Of a stretch of 64,000 bases of DNA, positions 37,650-46,756 are shown piece by piece. The DNA comes from Xylophilus rhododendri (lineage in GTDB: Bacteria > Pseudomonadota > Gammaproteobacteria > Burkholderiales > Burkholderiaceae_C), in NCBI RefSeq assembly GCF_009906855.1, contig NZ_CP047650.1, positions 3,162,001 to 3,226,000 on the forward strand, written 5' to 3'. Position 1 is the stretch's first letter. The number at the start of each line of letters is the position of its first letter. Under the pieces are notes generated by a model, which was not told the DNA's origin, searched no databases, and saw nothing but the letters and a program-made list of their open reading frames with translations. The position numbers were made by a program, and so were the translations under genes.

Positions 37650-39229
37650 AAAAGATCCTTTGCCTGTCGCTCGCCTTCCTGGCGGCCGGCGCCTGGGCGC
37701 AGGGCCAGCCGGCGCGGCAGGCCAGCGCCACCTCGCTGTCGCTGTTCGCGGTGGTGATCGCCATCACGCTCGGCATCACCTGGTGGGCGGCGCGCCGCAC
37801 CAGCTCCACCAGCGACTTCTATGCGGCCGGCGGCGGCATCACCGGCTTCCAGAATGGCCTGGCGATCACCGGCGACGCGCTGTCGGCCGGCGCCTTCCTC
37901 GGCCTCACCGCCCTGGTCTTCGGCGCCGGCTTCGACGGCCTGTACTACGCCATCGGCTACACCACCGGCCTGCCCATCGTGGTCTTCCTGATGGCCGGCA
38001 AGCTGCGCAAGCTCGGCAAGTACACCTTCACCGACGTGGTCTGCGCCAGGCTGCCGGGCAATGGCGTGCGGGTGTTCTCGGCTTGCGCCTCGCTCACCAT
38101 CGTCTGCTTCTACCTGATCGCGCAGATGGTCGGCGCGGGGCAGCTGGTGCAGCTGCTCTTCGGCATCGACTACAGCCTGGCCATCACCCTGGTGGGCGCG
38201 CTGATGATCCTGTACGTGGTCTTCGGCGGCATGCTGGCCACCACCTGGGTGCAGATCGTGAAGGCGGTGCTGATGCTCTGCGTCGGTGTCGTCATGGCCC
38301 TGCTGGTGCTCGGCCGCTTCGGCTTCGATTTCGGCGCGCTGCTGGCGCAGGCGGTGCAGGTGCATCCGCGCGGCATCGACATCCTGGGCTCGGGCACGAT
38401 GGCCAAGGATCCCTGGTCGGCCTTCTCCCTGGGGCTGGCGCTCATGTTCGGCACCGCCGGCCTGCCGCATGTGCTGATGCGCTTCTTCACCGTGAAGGAC
38501 GCCCGTGCGGCGCGCAGCTCGGTGATGTGGGCGGCGATCTTCATGAACGGCTTCTATGCGCTGATCTTCGTCATCGGCTTCGGCGCGCTCGCGCTGGTGC
38601 GTTCCAACCCGGCCTATCTCGACGCCAGGGGCGCGCTGATTGGCGGCGGCAACACGGCGGCGCTGCATCTCTCGCACCTGCTGGGCGGCGACGTGATGTT
38701 CGGCGTGGTGTCGGCGGTGGCCTTCGCCACCATCCTGGCGGTGGTCGCGGGGCTGACGCTGTCGGGCGCCTCGGCCATCAGCCACGACATCTACGGCGCG
38801 ATCTTCAAGCGCCGCAACGCCTCGGAGGCCGAGGAGTTCCGCATCGTGCGTATCGCCACCGTGGTGCTGGGCGCGCTGGCGGTGGTGCTGGGCATCGCCT
38901 TCAAGAGCCAGAACGTGGCCTACATGATCAGCCTGGCGTTCTCCATCGCCTGCTCCTCGACCTTCCCGGTGCTGCTGCTGGCGATCTGCTGGAAGAAGCT
39001 GACGGCCTTCGGCGCCATCCTGGGCGGCACGGTCGGCATCCTGGGATCGCTGGTGCTGACGGTGATGGGCCCCTCGGTCTGGGTGAAGGTGCTGGGCCAT
39101 GCGGCGCCGCTGGTCAGCCTGGACCCGCCGGCGCTCATCACCGTGCCCCTGGCCTTCGCGGCCTGCTGGATCGGCAGCCTGCTCAGCGCCGGGGTGGTCG
39201 CCCACCGGCCGGCGCAAGCCACTGCCTAG
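37646..39229 (+). CDS. Sodium:solute symporter (ActP-like)
   Basis: A 527-residue SSS-family cation/solute symporter. An N-terminal signal-like helix (ending GAWAQG) is followed by 12-13 transmembrane segments. Landmarks are SDFYAAGGGITGFQNGLAI, the GAFLGLTALVFGAGFDGLYY region and the AARSSVMWAAIFMNGFY segment. The closest type is the acetate/monocarboxylate permease group, which has the same small DUF485-like partner; substrate is inferred as a short carboxylate. It is the last gene behind the LysR-linked oxidoreductase. Confidence 0.9.
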   Translation: MKKILCLSLAFLAAGAWAQGQPARQASATSLSLFAVVIAITLGITWWAARRTSSTSDFYAAGGGITGFQNGLAITGDALSAGAFLGLTALVFGAGFDGLYYAIGYTTGLPIVVFLMAGKLRKLGKYTFTDVVCARLPGNGVRVFSACASLTIVCFYLIAQMVGAGQLVQLLFGIDYSLAITLVGALMILYVVFGGMLATTWVQIVKAVLMLCVGVVMALLVLGRFGFDFGALLAQAVQVHPRGIDILGSGTMAKDPWSAFSLGLALMFGTAGLPHVLMRFFTVKDARAARSSVMWAAIFMNGFYALIFVIGFGALALVRSNPAYLDARGALIGGGNTAALHLSHLLGGDVMFGVVSAVAFATILAVVAGLTLSGASAISHDIYGAIFKRRNASEAEEFRIVRIATVVLGALAVVLGIAFKSQNVAYMISLAFSIACSSTFPVLLLAICWKKLTAFGAILGGTVGILGSLVLTVMGPSVWVKVLGHAAPLVSLDPPALITVPLAFAACWIGSLLSAGVVAHRPAQATA

Positions 39230-39394
39230 CAGATTGCGCCGCTGCCCGTGCGCGCCGGTACCGACAAGCCGGGCGTGTTACTGCGGCAAGCAAGAGTCGG
39301 CTAGTGGTTAACCCTTGGTTTCCATTAAGCTGGTGGATGGACCCGCCATGCGTGGGTCGTCTTCCACGGGCACATCCGTGCCTTCCTCTTGCTC

Positions 39395-39418
39395 CAGCCC
39401 GGGCCGGTTCCCGGGCTG
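39395..39418 (+). promoter_or_regulatory. Hairpin in the leader of the second RND operon
   Basis: CAGCCCGGG (39395-39403) and CCCGGGCTG (39410-39418) form a perfect 9-bp stem with a 6-base loop, ending 18 bases before the adaptor start. A smaller stem (CACGG/CCGTG, 39365-39380) lies just before it. The 207-base region upstream also holds a GGTTAACC palindrome at 39306-39313 within its most AT-rich part. A role in expression control is possible. Confidence 0.45.
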
Positions 39419-39436
39419 CACCGTCCCAGGTCGCCC

Positions 39437-40666
39437 ATGTCCACCACGCCTCCCGCGCGTTCCCACACCCGTCTTTGCCTGGCCCTCGCCCTGGCCGCGA
39501 TCGCGGCGCTTGCCGGATGCGACAGCAAGAAGGCCGCCGCGCCGGCCGCCCAGGTACCGGAGGTGGGTGTCATCACCGTCGCCACCAGCGCGGTTCCCGT
39601 GATCAGCGAGCTGCCCGGCCGCACCAGCGCCTACCAGGTGGCCCAGGTGCGCGCGCGGGTCGATGGCATCGTGCTCAGCCGCGACTTCACCGAAGGCGCC
39701 AACGTCAAGGCCGGCCAGCGGCTCTACAAGATCGATCCGGCGCCCTACATCGCCACCCTCAACAGCGCCAAGGCCACGCTGGCGCGCGCCCAGGCCAACC
39801 TGGTGGCGCAGAACGCCCAGGTGGAACGCTACAAGGTGCTGGTGGCCGGCAACGCGGTCAGCAAGCAGAATTACGACAACGCCCTGGCCACCCAGGGCCA
39901 GGCCGCGGCCGACGTGGCCGCCGGCCAGGCCGCGGTGGCCACGGCGCAGATCAACCTGGGCTATACCGACGTGGTCGCGCCGATCAGCGGCCGCATCGGC
40001 CTGTCGCAGGTCACGCCCGGCGCCTATGTTCAGGCCAGCGGCGCCACCCTGCTGGCCACGGTGCAGCAGCTCGATCCGATGTACGTGGACCTGACGCAGT
40101 CCAGCGTCGACGGCCTGCAGCTGCGCACCGACATCCGCGAAGGCCGGCTGCAGACCAGCGGCGCCAATGCCGCGCAGATCGCACTCACGCTGGAGAACGG
40201 CGCCCGCTACGAAGCCGCCGGCAAGCTGCAGTTCTCCGACGTCAGCGTGGACCAGGGCACCGGCTCCGTCACGGTGCGCGCGGTGTTCCCCAACAAGAAC
40301 AACATCCTGCTGCCCGGCATGTTCGTGCGTGCCCGCCTGGAGCAGGGCGTCAACAACAACGCCATGCTGATTCCCCAGGTTGGCGTGACGCACGACCAGA
40401 GCGGCCGCCCGGTCGCGCTGGTGGTGGGCGGCGACGGCAAGGTCAACCAGGTGGTGCTGACCACCTCGGGCACCCGCGGCGCCGACTGGATCGTCACCGA
40501 CGGCGTCAAGCCGGGTGACCAGGTGGTGGTGCAGGGCACCGACAAGGTCCGCTCCGGCGCCCAGGCCAAGGCCGTGCCCGCCAAGCTGCCCCCGGCCGCG
40601 GGCGCGCCCGCCGCAGCCGCCGCGCCCGCGGCCCCGGCCCCCGCCAAAACCGGTTCGGGCTCCTGA
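39437..40666 (+). CDS. RND efflux periplasmic adaptor (second system)
   Basis: A 409-residue membrane-fusion lipoprotein with a LAGC box (C28). The lipoyl halves (LPGRTSAYQVAQVRARVDG and INLGYTDVVAPISGRIGLS) surround a helical hairpin, then barrel and membrane-proximal domains; the tail is Pro/Ala-rich. It is the first gene of a plus-strand adaptor-pump-channel operon and is related to, but clearly different from, the adaptor at 24914-26161. No regulator gene lies beside it. The ATG at 39437 gives the full signal peptide. Confidence 0.93.
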   Translation: MSTTPPARSHTRLCLALALAAIAALAGCDSKKAAAPAAQVPEVGVITVATSAVPVISELPGRTSAYQVAQVRARVDGIVLSRDFTEGANVKAGQRLYKIDPAPYIATLNSAKATLARAQANLVAQNAQVERYKVLVAGNAVSKQNYDNALATQGQAAADVAAGQAAVATAQINLGYTDVVAPISGRIGLSQVTPGAYVQASGATLLATVQQLDPMYVDLTQSSVDGLQLRTDIREGRLQTSGANAAQIALTLENGARYEAAGKLQFSDVSVDQGTGSVTVRAVFPNKNNILLPGMFVRARLEQGVNNNAMLIPQVGVTHDQSGRPVALVVGGDGKVNQVVLTTSGTRGADWIVTDGVKPGDQVVVQGTDKVRSGAQAKAVPAKLPPAAGAPAAAAAPAAPAPAKTGSGS

Positions 40667-40699
40667 GCCGGCCCCACATGAAGAGCGAGTTCCTGCTAC

Positions 40700-43600
40700 A
40701 TGGCTAATTTCTTCATCGATCGCCCCATCTTCGCGTGGGTCATCGCGATCATCCTGATGCTGACCGGCGTGGGGGCGATCTACACCCTGCCGGTCTCCCA
40801 ATACCCGACCATCGCGCCGCCCGCCGTGTCGATCCGCGCGAACTACGCGGGCGCCTCGGCCAGCACGGTCGAGAACACGGTCACCCAGGTGATCGAGCAG
40901 CAGATGAGCGGCCTCGACCACCTGCTCTACCTCTCCTCCAACAGCGACGACTCCGGCGCCGCCACCATCACCCTGACCTTCGCCGCCGGCACCAACCCCG
41001 ACATCGCGCAGGTGCAGGTGCAGAACAAGCTGCAGCTGGCCACCCCGCTGCTGCCGACGGCGGTGCAGCAGGCCGGCATCTCGGTGACCAAGTCCAGCTC
41101 CAGCTTCCTGATGGTGATGGCCTTCGTCTCCGAAGACGGCAAGATGGACCGCTACGCCCTGGCCAACTACATCGCCTCGAAGATCCAGGACCCGGTCAGC
41201 CGCCTCGACGGCGTGGGCACCGTCACCCTGTTCGGCTCGCAGTACGCGATGCGCATCTGGCTCGACGCGGCCAAGCTCAACAACTACAAGCTCAACGCCA
41301 CCGACGTCACCGCCGCCATCACCGCGCAGAACGTGCAGGTGGCCGGCGGCTCGCTGGGCGGCACGCCGCCGGTGCCGGGCCAGATGCTGCAGGCCACCAT
41401 CACCGAGGCCACGCTGCTGCGCACGCCCGAGGAGTTCGGCAACATCCTGCTGAAGGTCAACACCGACGGCTCGCAGGTGCGCATCAAGGACGTGGCGCGC
41501 ATCGGCCTGGGCGGCGAGAACTACAACATCACCACCCAGTACAACGGCATGCCGGCCGCCGGCCTGGGCATCCAGCTGGCCACCGGCGCCAACGCGCTCA
41601 ACACCGCCGACGTGGTGCGCAAGCGCGTGGCCGAGCTGCAGCCCTTCTTCCCGCCGGGCATGACGGTGAAGTACCCCTACGACACCACGCCCTTCGTCAC
41701 GCAATCGATCGAGGAAGTGGTCAAGACACTTATCGAAGGCGTGGTGCTGGTGTTCCTGGTTATGTATCTCTTCCTGCAGAACATCCGCGCCACCCTGATC
41801 CCCACGATCGCCGTGCCGGTGGTGCTGCTGGGCACCTTCGCCGCCATGTCGGTGGCGGGCTTCTCGATCAACACCCTGTCGATGTTCGGCCTGGTGCTGG
41901 CCATCGGCCTGCTGGTGGACGATGCCATCGTGGTGGTGGAGAACGTCGAGCGGGTGATGGCCGAGGAGGGCCTGGGCCCGCGCGACGCCACCCGCAAGGC
42001 CATGGGCCAGATCACCGGCGCGCTGGTGGGCGTGGCCCTGGTGCTGTCTGCGGTGTTCGTGCCGGTGGCCTTCTCGGGCGGCTCGGTGGGCGCCATCTAC
42101 CGCCAGTTCTCGCTGACCATCGTAGTGGCCATGATCCTGTCGGTGCTGACCGCGCTGATCCTGACGCCGGCGCTCTGCGCCACGCTGCTCAAGCCGGTCG
42201 AGAAAGGCCACGAGAAGAAGACCGGCTTCTTCGGCTGGTTCAACCGCGTGTTCGACCGCAGCCAGAACAGGTATCACAGCGGCGTGCAGGGCGTGATCAA
42301 GCGCTCGGGCCGCTGGCTGATCCTGTACGCGCTGCTGCTGGTGGTGGTGGGCTTCATGTTCACGAAGATCCCCAAGTCCTTCCTGCCGGACGAGGACCAG
42401 GGCACCATGTTCGTGATCGTGCAGACCCCGGCCGGCTCCACCCAGGAACGCACCGCCCATGCCCTGAAGGACGTCAGCGCCTATCTGCATGACGACGAGG
42501 GCGCGCTGGTCGAATCGACCTTCGAGATCAACGGCTTCAGCTTCGCCGGCCGCGGCCAGAACTCGGGCCTGGTCTTCGTGCGCCTGAAGGGCTATGAAGA
42601 CCGGCAGGGCGCCGACCAGAAACTGCAGGCCCTGGCCAAGCGCCTGAACATGCATTTCGGCAGCTACAAGGACGCGCTGGTGATCGGCGTCAACCCGCCG
42701 TCGATCCCCGAACTGGGCACCGCCTCCGGCTTCGACCTGGAGCTGGTCGACCGCGCCGGCCTCGGCCACGAGGCGCTGATCGCCGCGCGCAACCAGCTGC
42801 TCGGCATGGCGGCGCAGGACCCGGCGCTGGCGCAGGTGCGGCCCAACGGCCTGAACGACACGCCCAAGTTCCAGGTCGTCATCGACCGCGAGAAGGCGCA
42901 GGCCCTGGGCCTGACCGCCGCCGGCATCGACCAGGCCTTCGCGGTGGCATGGGGCTCCTCGTACGTCAACAACTTCCTCGATACCGACAACCGCATCAAG
43001 AAGGTCTACGTGCAGGGCGATTCCAAGTGGCGCATGAACCCGGAGAACCTCAACGACTGGTACCTGCGCAACAGCGCCGGCGCCATGGTGCCCTTCAGCG
43101 CCTTCGGCAGCGGCAAGTGGACCTACGGCTCGCCCAAGCTGGAACGCTACAACGGCGTCTCGGCCGTCGAACTCCAGGGCGCGGCCGCGCCCGGCAAGTC
43201 GACCGGCGATGCCATGGCCGCGATGGAAGCCCTGGTCGCCAAGCTGCCCGCGGGCATCAGCTACGAATGGACCGGGCTGTCCTTCCAGGAACGCCAGTCC
43301 GGCTCGCAGGCGCCCTTCCTCTACGGCGTGTCGATCCTGGTGGTGTTCCTGTGCCTGGCCGCGCTCTACGAGAGCTGGGCGATCCCGGTCTCGGTGATCA
43401 TGGTGGTGCCCCTGGGCATCCTGGGCGCGCTGGCCGCGACCCTGGTGCGCGGGCTGGAGAACGACGTGTTCTTCCAGGTCGGCCTGCTGACCACCGTCGG
43501 CCTGGCGGCGAAGAACGCCATCCTGATCGTGGAGTTCGCCCGCGAGCTGGAGGCCCAGGGCATGGGTGTGGTGGAGGCCGCCGTCGAGGCGGCACGCCTG

Positions 43601-43873
43601 CGCCTGCGCCCCATCCTGATGACCTCGCTGGCCTTCATCCTGGGCGTGCTGCCGCTGGCCATCAGCAACGGCGCCGGCTCGGGCAGCCAGCATGCGATCG
43701 GCACCGGCGTGATCGGCGGCATGCTGACGGCGACCTTCCTGGCCATCTTCATGATCCCGATGTTCTTCGTGGTGATCAGCAAGCTGGCCGGCCAGACCAA
43801 ACCCAAGGAGCATCCGCACGACGACAAGCCGCCGCCGGACGCCCATGCGCCGCAGGCCGCAGGAGCCCACTGA
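40700..43873 (+). CDS. RND multidrug efflux pump, HAE1 family (second system)
   Basis: A 1057-residue pump with the standard N-terminus [20 protein letters not shown] and, in transmembrane helix 4, [16 protein letters not shown] carrying the proton-relay aspartates. The periplasmic porter and docking domains and the C-terminal helices ([18 protein letters not shown]) are complete. It works with the adaptor 33 bases upstream and the channel that begins 1 base after its stop. A histidine/proline-rich cytoplasmic tail ends it. It is a paralogue of the pump at 21717-24899, not a recent copy, as the sequences differ throughout. Confidence 0.95.
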   Translation: MANFFIDRPIFAWVIAIILMLTGVGAIYTLPVSQYPTIAPPAVSIRANYAGASASTVENTVTQVIEQQMSGLDHLLYLSSNSDDSGAATITLTFAAGTNPDIAQVQVQNKLQLATPLLPTAVQQAGISVTKSSSSFLMVMAFVSEDGKMDRYALANYIASKIQDPVSRLDGVGTVTLFGSQYAMRIWLDAAKLNNYKLNATDVTAAITAQNVQVAGGSLGGTPPVPGQMLQATITEATLLRTPEEFGNILLKVNTDGSQVRIKDVARIGLGGENYNITTQYNGMPAAGLGIQLATGANALNTADVVRKRVAELQPFFPPGMTVKYPYDTTPFVTQSIEEVVKTLIEGVVLVFLVMYLFLQNIRATLIPTIAVPVVLLGTFAAMSVAGFSINTLSMFGLVLAIGLLVDDAIVVVENVERVMAEEGLGPRDATRKAMGQITGALVGVALVLSAVFVPVAFSGGSVGAIYRQFSLTIVVAMILSVLTALILTPALCATLLKPVEKGHEKKTGFFGWFNRVFDRSQNRYHSGVQGVIKRSGRWLILYALLLVVVGFMFTKIPKSFLPDEDQGTMFVIVQTPAGSTQERTAHALKDVSAYLHDDEGALVESTFEINGFSFAGRGQNSGLVFVRLKGYEDRQGADQKLQALAKRLNMHFGSYKDALVIGVNPPSIPELGTASGFDLELVDRAGLGHEALIAARNQLLGMAAQDPALAQVRPNGLNDTPKFQVVIDREKAQALGLTAAGIDQAFAVAWGSSYVNNFLDTDNRIKKVYVQGDSKWRMNPENLNDWYLRNSAGAMVPFSAFGSGKWTYGSPKLERYNGVSAVELQGAAAPGKSTGDAMAAMEALVAKLPAGISYEWTGLSFQERQSGSQAPFLYGVSILVVFLCLAALYESWAIPVSVIMVVPLGILGALAATLVRGLENDVFFQVGLLTTVGLAAKNAILIVEFARELEAQGMGVVEAAVEAARLRLRPILMTSLAFILGVLPLAISNGAGSGSQHAIGTGVIGGMLTATFLAIFMIPMFFVVISKLAGQTKPKEHPHDDKPPPDAHAPQAAGAH

Positions 43874-43874
43874 G

Positions 43875-45413
43875 ATGCGAACCGTCTTCCCCAAGAGCCT
43901 GATGGCTTCGGCGGCACTGCTCGCCCTGCTGGCCGGCTGCAGCCTGCAGCCGGTGTACCAACGCCCGGCCGCGCCGGTGGGCGCGGCCTTCCCCGCGGGT
44001 GCTGTGTACGAGCGCCAGCCCGGCGCCGCCTCGCCCGAGGGCCAGGCGCGTTCGGCGGACGGCCGCGCCGCCGCCGACATCGGCTGGCGCGACTTCTTCG
44101 CCGACCCGCGCCTGCAGGCCATCGTCGGCCTGGCGCTGCAGAACAACCGCGACCTGCGGGTGTCCATGCTCAACGTCGAGGCCGCGCGGGCCCAGTACCA
44201 GATCACCCGCGCCTCGCTGCTGCCCACGGTGGACGGCACCGCCTCGGCCACCCGCCAGCGCACGCCGACCAACCTGTCCTCCTCGGGCCGCAACTACAGC
44301 ACCGTGTATTCGGTGGGCGCTTCCGTGTCCTGGGAGATCGACTTCTTCGGCCGCGTGGGCAGCCTGCGCGACCAGGCCCTGGCGCAGTACCTCTCGCTGG
44401 CCGAGACCCGCAAGGCCGCCGAGATCGCGCTGGTCTCCCAGGTGGCGGTGCAGTACCTCACCATGCTGGGCGACGAGGACCAGCTCGCCGTCACCCGGGC
44501 CACGCTGAAGAACGCGCAGGAATCCCTGCGCATCAACCAGCTGAGCTACGACAACGGCGTGGCCACCGAACTCGACCTGCAGCAGGCGCAAGGCATCTTC
44601 GAGCAGGCCTCGGCCAGCCTGGAGGCTTACAGCCGCGCCCGCGCGCAGGACGAGAACGCCCTGGTGCTGCTGGTGGGCCAGCAACTGCCGGCCGACCTGC
44701 CGGCGGGCCTGCCGCTGGTAGGCCAGCAGCTGCTGACCGACATCCCGGCCGGCCTGCCCTCCGAACTGCTGCAGCGCCGCCCCGACATCGCTGCGGCCGA
44801 GCAGGCGCTGCGGGCCGCCAACGCCAACATCGGCGCGGCGCGCGCGGCTTTCTTCCCCAGCGTTTCGCTGACCGGGGATTTCGGCACGCTCTCGCCCACC
44901 ACCGGCGGCCTGTTCCGCGGCGCCCAGCGCTCGTGGAGCTTCGCGCCGCAGATCTCGGTGCCCATCTTCAGCGGCGGCGCCCTCGCGGCCAACCTGGAGC
45001 TGGCCCAGGTGCAGAAACGCATCGAGATCGCCGACTACGAACGCAGCATCCAGACGGCCTTCCGCGAAGTGTCCGACGGCCTGGCCGCGCGCGGCACCTA
45101 CGACCGGCAAATCCAGTCGCTGCAGCGCTACGAGGCCAGCCAGCGGCGCCGGCTGGAGCTGTCGGACATGCGCTACAAGAACGGCGTGGACGACTACCTG
45201 TCGGTGCTGCAGGCGCAGACCGACCTGTTCGGCGCGCAGCAGAGTCTGGTGTCGGCCCGGCTGGCGCGGGCGGCCAACCTGGTCACGCTGTACAAGGCGC
45301 TGGGCGGAGGATGGATCGCGAATTCGGGCGAGCCGCCGCGCGATGCGGCTGCCGCGGATCCTGTACTGTCCAGCGCTGCACCGAAACTGAAACCGACCAC
45401 GGAATCCCGATGA
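43875..45413 (+). CDS. RND efflux outer-membrane lipoprotein (NodT family), with internal duplication
   Basis: A 512-residue TolC-like channel lipoprotein; the lipobox is LLAGC (C22). The family features NNRDLRVSMLNVEAARAQYQ and AARAAFFPSVSLTGD are present. A 45-base tandem duplication (44670-44759) encodes the pair LVGQQLPADLPAGLP and LVGQQLLTDIPAGLP, where family members have one copy, in the region between the two structural repeats. The ATG at 43875 is placed 1 base after the pump stop; a 30-base upstream extension is in frame but runs inside the pump gene. The stop overlaps the next start. Confidence 0.93.
   Translation: MRTVFPKSLMASAALLALLAGCSLQPVYQRPAAPVGAAFPAGAVYERQPGAASPEGQARSADGRAAADIGWRDFFADPRLQAIVGLALQNNRDLRVSMLNVEAARAQYQITRASLLPTVDGTASATRQRTPTNLSSSGRNYSTVYSVGASVSWEIDFFGRVGSLRDQALAQYLSLAETRKAAEIALVSQVAVQYLTMLGDEDQLAVTRATLKNAQESLRINQLSYDNGVATELDLQQAQGIFEQASASLEAYSRARAQDENALVLLVGQQLPADLPAGLPLVGQQLLTDIPAGLPSELLQRRPDIAAAEQALRAANANIGAARAAFFPSVSLTGDFGTLSPTTGGLFRGAQRSWSFAPQISVPIFSGGALAANLELAQVQKRIEIADYERSIQTAFREVSDGLAARGTYDRQIQSLQRYEASQRRRLELSDMRYKNGVDDYLSVLQAQTDLFGAQQSLVSARLARAANLVTLYKALGGGWIANSGEPPRDAAAADPVLSSAAPKLKPTTESR
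44670..44759 (+). repeat. 45-base tandem duplication inside the outer-membrane lipoprotein gene
   Basis: Two adjacent 45-base copies (44670-44714 and 44715-44759) preserve the frame and encode 15-residue units that differ at three positions, so the event is not very recent. The repeated segment is the linker following the conserved ALVLLVGQ region. Confidence 0.85.
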
Positions 45414-45742
45414 GCATCCAAAGACTGACCCGCGACGCCGCCCTGGCCCTTCCCCTGCAGGCGCTCGACAGCGTCAACGGCGCCCCGCGCAGCGCCACCG
45501 AACTCCAGCTGCCCGGCCGCGAGAAGGCCGAATTCGGCATCTGGGAATCCGAGCCCGGCCGCTTCCAGCGCACGGTGGAAGAGGGCGAGATCATGGTGAT
45601 CCTGTCCGGCTACGCCGTCTTCACCGGCACCGACGGCCAGCGCACCGAGATGGCCGAGGGCGACACGCTGATGTTCCCGCCGATGACCAAGGGCGAGTGG
45701 GTGGTCGAGAAGAAGCTGCGCAAGCTCTACGTGCTGCTCTGA
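45410..45742 (+). CDS. Cupin_3 (DUF861/EutQ-like) protein
   Basis: A 110-residue cupin of the DUF861 type: EFGIWESEPGRFQRTVEEGE, then VILSGYAVFTGTDGQ and GDTLMFPPMTKGEWVV, ending in the typical KKLRKLYVLL. Metal-binding histidines are few, as common in this subgroup; a sugar or amide substrate is possible but unknown. Its ATG overlaps the channel gene stop in ATGA, so it is transcribed with the efflux operon, although functional connection is not obvious. Confidence 0.88.
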   Translation: MSIQRLTRDAALALPLQALDSVNGAPRSATELQLPGREKAEFGIWESEPGRFQRTVEEGEIMVILSGYAVFTGTDGQRTEMAEGDTLMFPPMTKGEWVVEKKLRKLYVLL

Positions 45743-45753
45743 GCCTCTTGCGT

Positions 45754-45781
45754 CCGCCGGGCCGAAGCCATCGGCCGGCGG
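45754..45781. terminator. Hairpin between convergent cupin and purU genes
   Basis: CCGCCGGGCCGA (45754-45765) pairs with TCGGCCGGCGG (45771-45781) with one bulged G and a 5-base loop. It lies between the two convergent stops and would serve as a bidirectional terminator. Confidence 0.6.
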
Positions 45782-45796
45782 GCGCCCGACGCCCGG

Positions 45797-46642
45797 CTAC
45801 TTGAAGATGACGGTCTTGTGGCCGTTCTGCAGCACCCGGTGCTCGCTGTGCCACTTCACGGCGCGGGCCAGCACCTGGCTCTCGGTGTCGCGGCCCTGGG
45901 CGGTGAAGTCTTCCACCGTCTTGCTGTGGTCCACCCGGGCCACGTCCTGTTCGATGATCGGGCCTTCGTCGAGGTCGGCCGTCACGTAGTGGGCGGTGGC
46001 GCCGATCAGCTTCACGCCCCGGTCGTGCGCCTGGTAGTAGGGCTTGGCGCCCTTGAAGCTCGGCAGGAAGCTGTGGTGGATGTTGATCGCCCGGCCGTCG
46101 AGCTTGCGGCACAGGTCGTCCGACAGCACCTGCATGTAGCGCGCCAGCACCACCAGCTCGGCGCCCTCGGCCTGGATGATCTCGAACTGCTTGGCTTCGG
46201 CCTGCGGCTTGGTCGCGGCCGTCACCGGGATGTGGTGGAAGGGCACGTTGTAGCTGGCCGCCAGCTGGTAGAAATCGCGGTGGTTGCTGACGATGGCGCG
46301 GATGTCCAGCGCCAGCAGGCCGCTCTTCCAGCGGAACAGCAGGTCGTTGAGGCAGTGGCCCTCCTTGCTCACCATGATGACCGTCTTCATCGGCTCGTCC
46401 TGGCGGTGCAGGCTCCAGGCCATCGGATGCTGGGCGGCGAAACCGCCCAGGGCCTCGCGCAGGGCCGGCGTGTCGAGTTCGCAGCGGAACTGCATGCGCA
46501 TGAAGAAGAGGCCGGTGGCGTGGTCGTTGTACTGGGCCGCCTCTTCGATGTTGGCGCCGCGCTCGAACAGGAAACCGGAGACGGCGTGGACGATGCCCGG
46601 ACGGTCGGGGCAGGACAGCGTGAGGATGTAGGCGTGCGTCAT
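45797..46642 (-). CDS. purU: Formyltetrahydrofolate deformylase
   Basis: A 281-residue PurU. The N-terminal ACT domain (residues 5-80, CPDRPGIVHAVSGFLFERGA) is followed by the formyltransferase-fold hydrolase domain with INIHHSFLPSFKGAKPYYQA and GATAHYVTADLDEGPII; the catalytic Asn, His and Asp are all there. It hydrolyses 10-formyltetrahydrofolate to tetrahydrofolate and formate, balancing one-carbon pools. It is a single gene, with a hairpin after it and a divergent neighbour 114 bases upstream. Confidence 0.95.
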   Translation of the reverse strand: MTHAYILTLSCPDRPGIVHAVSGFLFERGANIEEAAQYNDHATGLFFMRMQFRCELDTPALREALGGFAAQHPMAWSLHRQDEPMKTVIMVSKEGHCLNDLLFRWKSGLLALDIRAIVSNHRDFYQLAASYNVPFHHIPVTAATKPQAEAKQFEIIQAEGAELVVLARYMQVLSDDLCRKLDGRAINIHHSFLPSFKGAKPYYQAHDRGVKLIGATAHYVTADLDEGPIIEQDVARVDHSKTVEDFTAQGRDTESQVLARAVKWHSEHRVLQNGHKTVIFK

Positions 46643-46756
46643 AGGGCGGCGATTGTCGCAGGGCAGGCCTAAACTTCCGGCGCGTGGTGGCGAGAACTCT
46701 CGGAACAGCACGGGATTTGACGAATCCCGAACTTCAACCGAGCCGCGAAACCACCC

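Noticed and set aside
39308..44293. Very long minus-strand open frame (1661 codons) opposite the second RND operon
   Set aside because: His/Gln/Asp-rich repetitive translation typical of the antisense of GC-rich membrane-protein genes; the plus strand encodes complete adaptor, pump and channel proteins.
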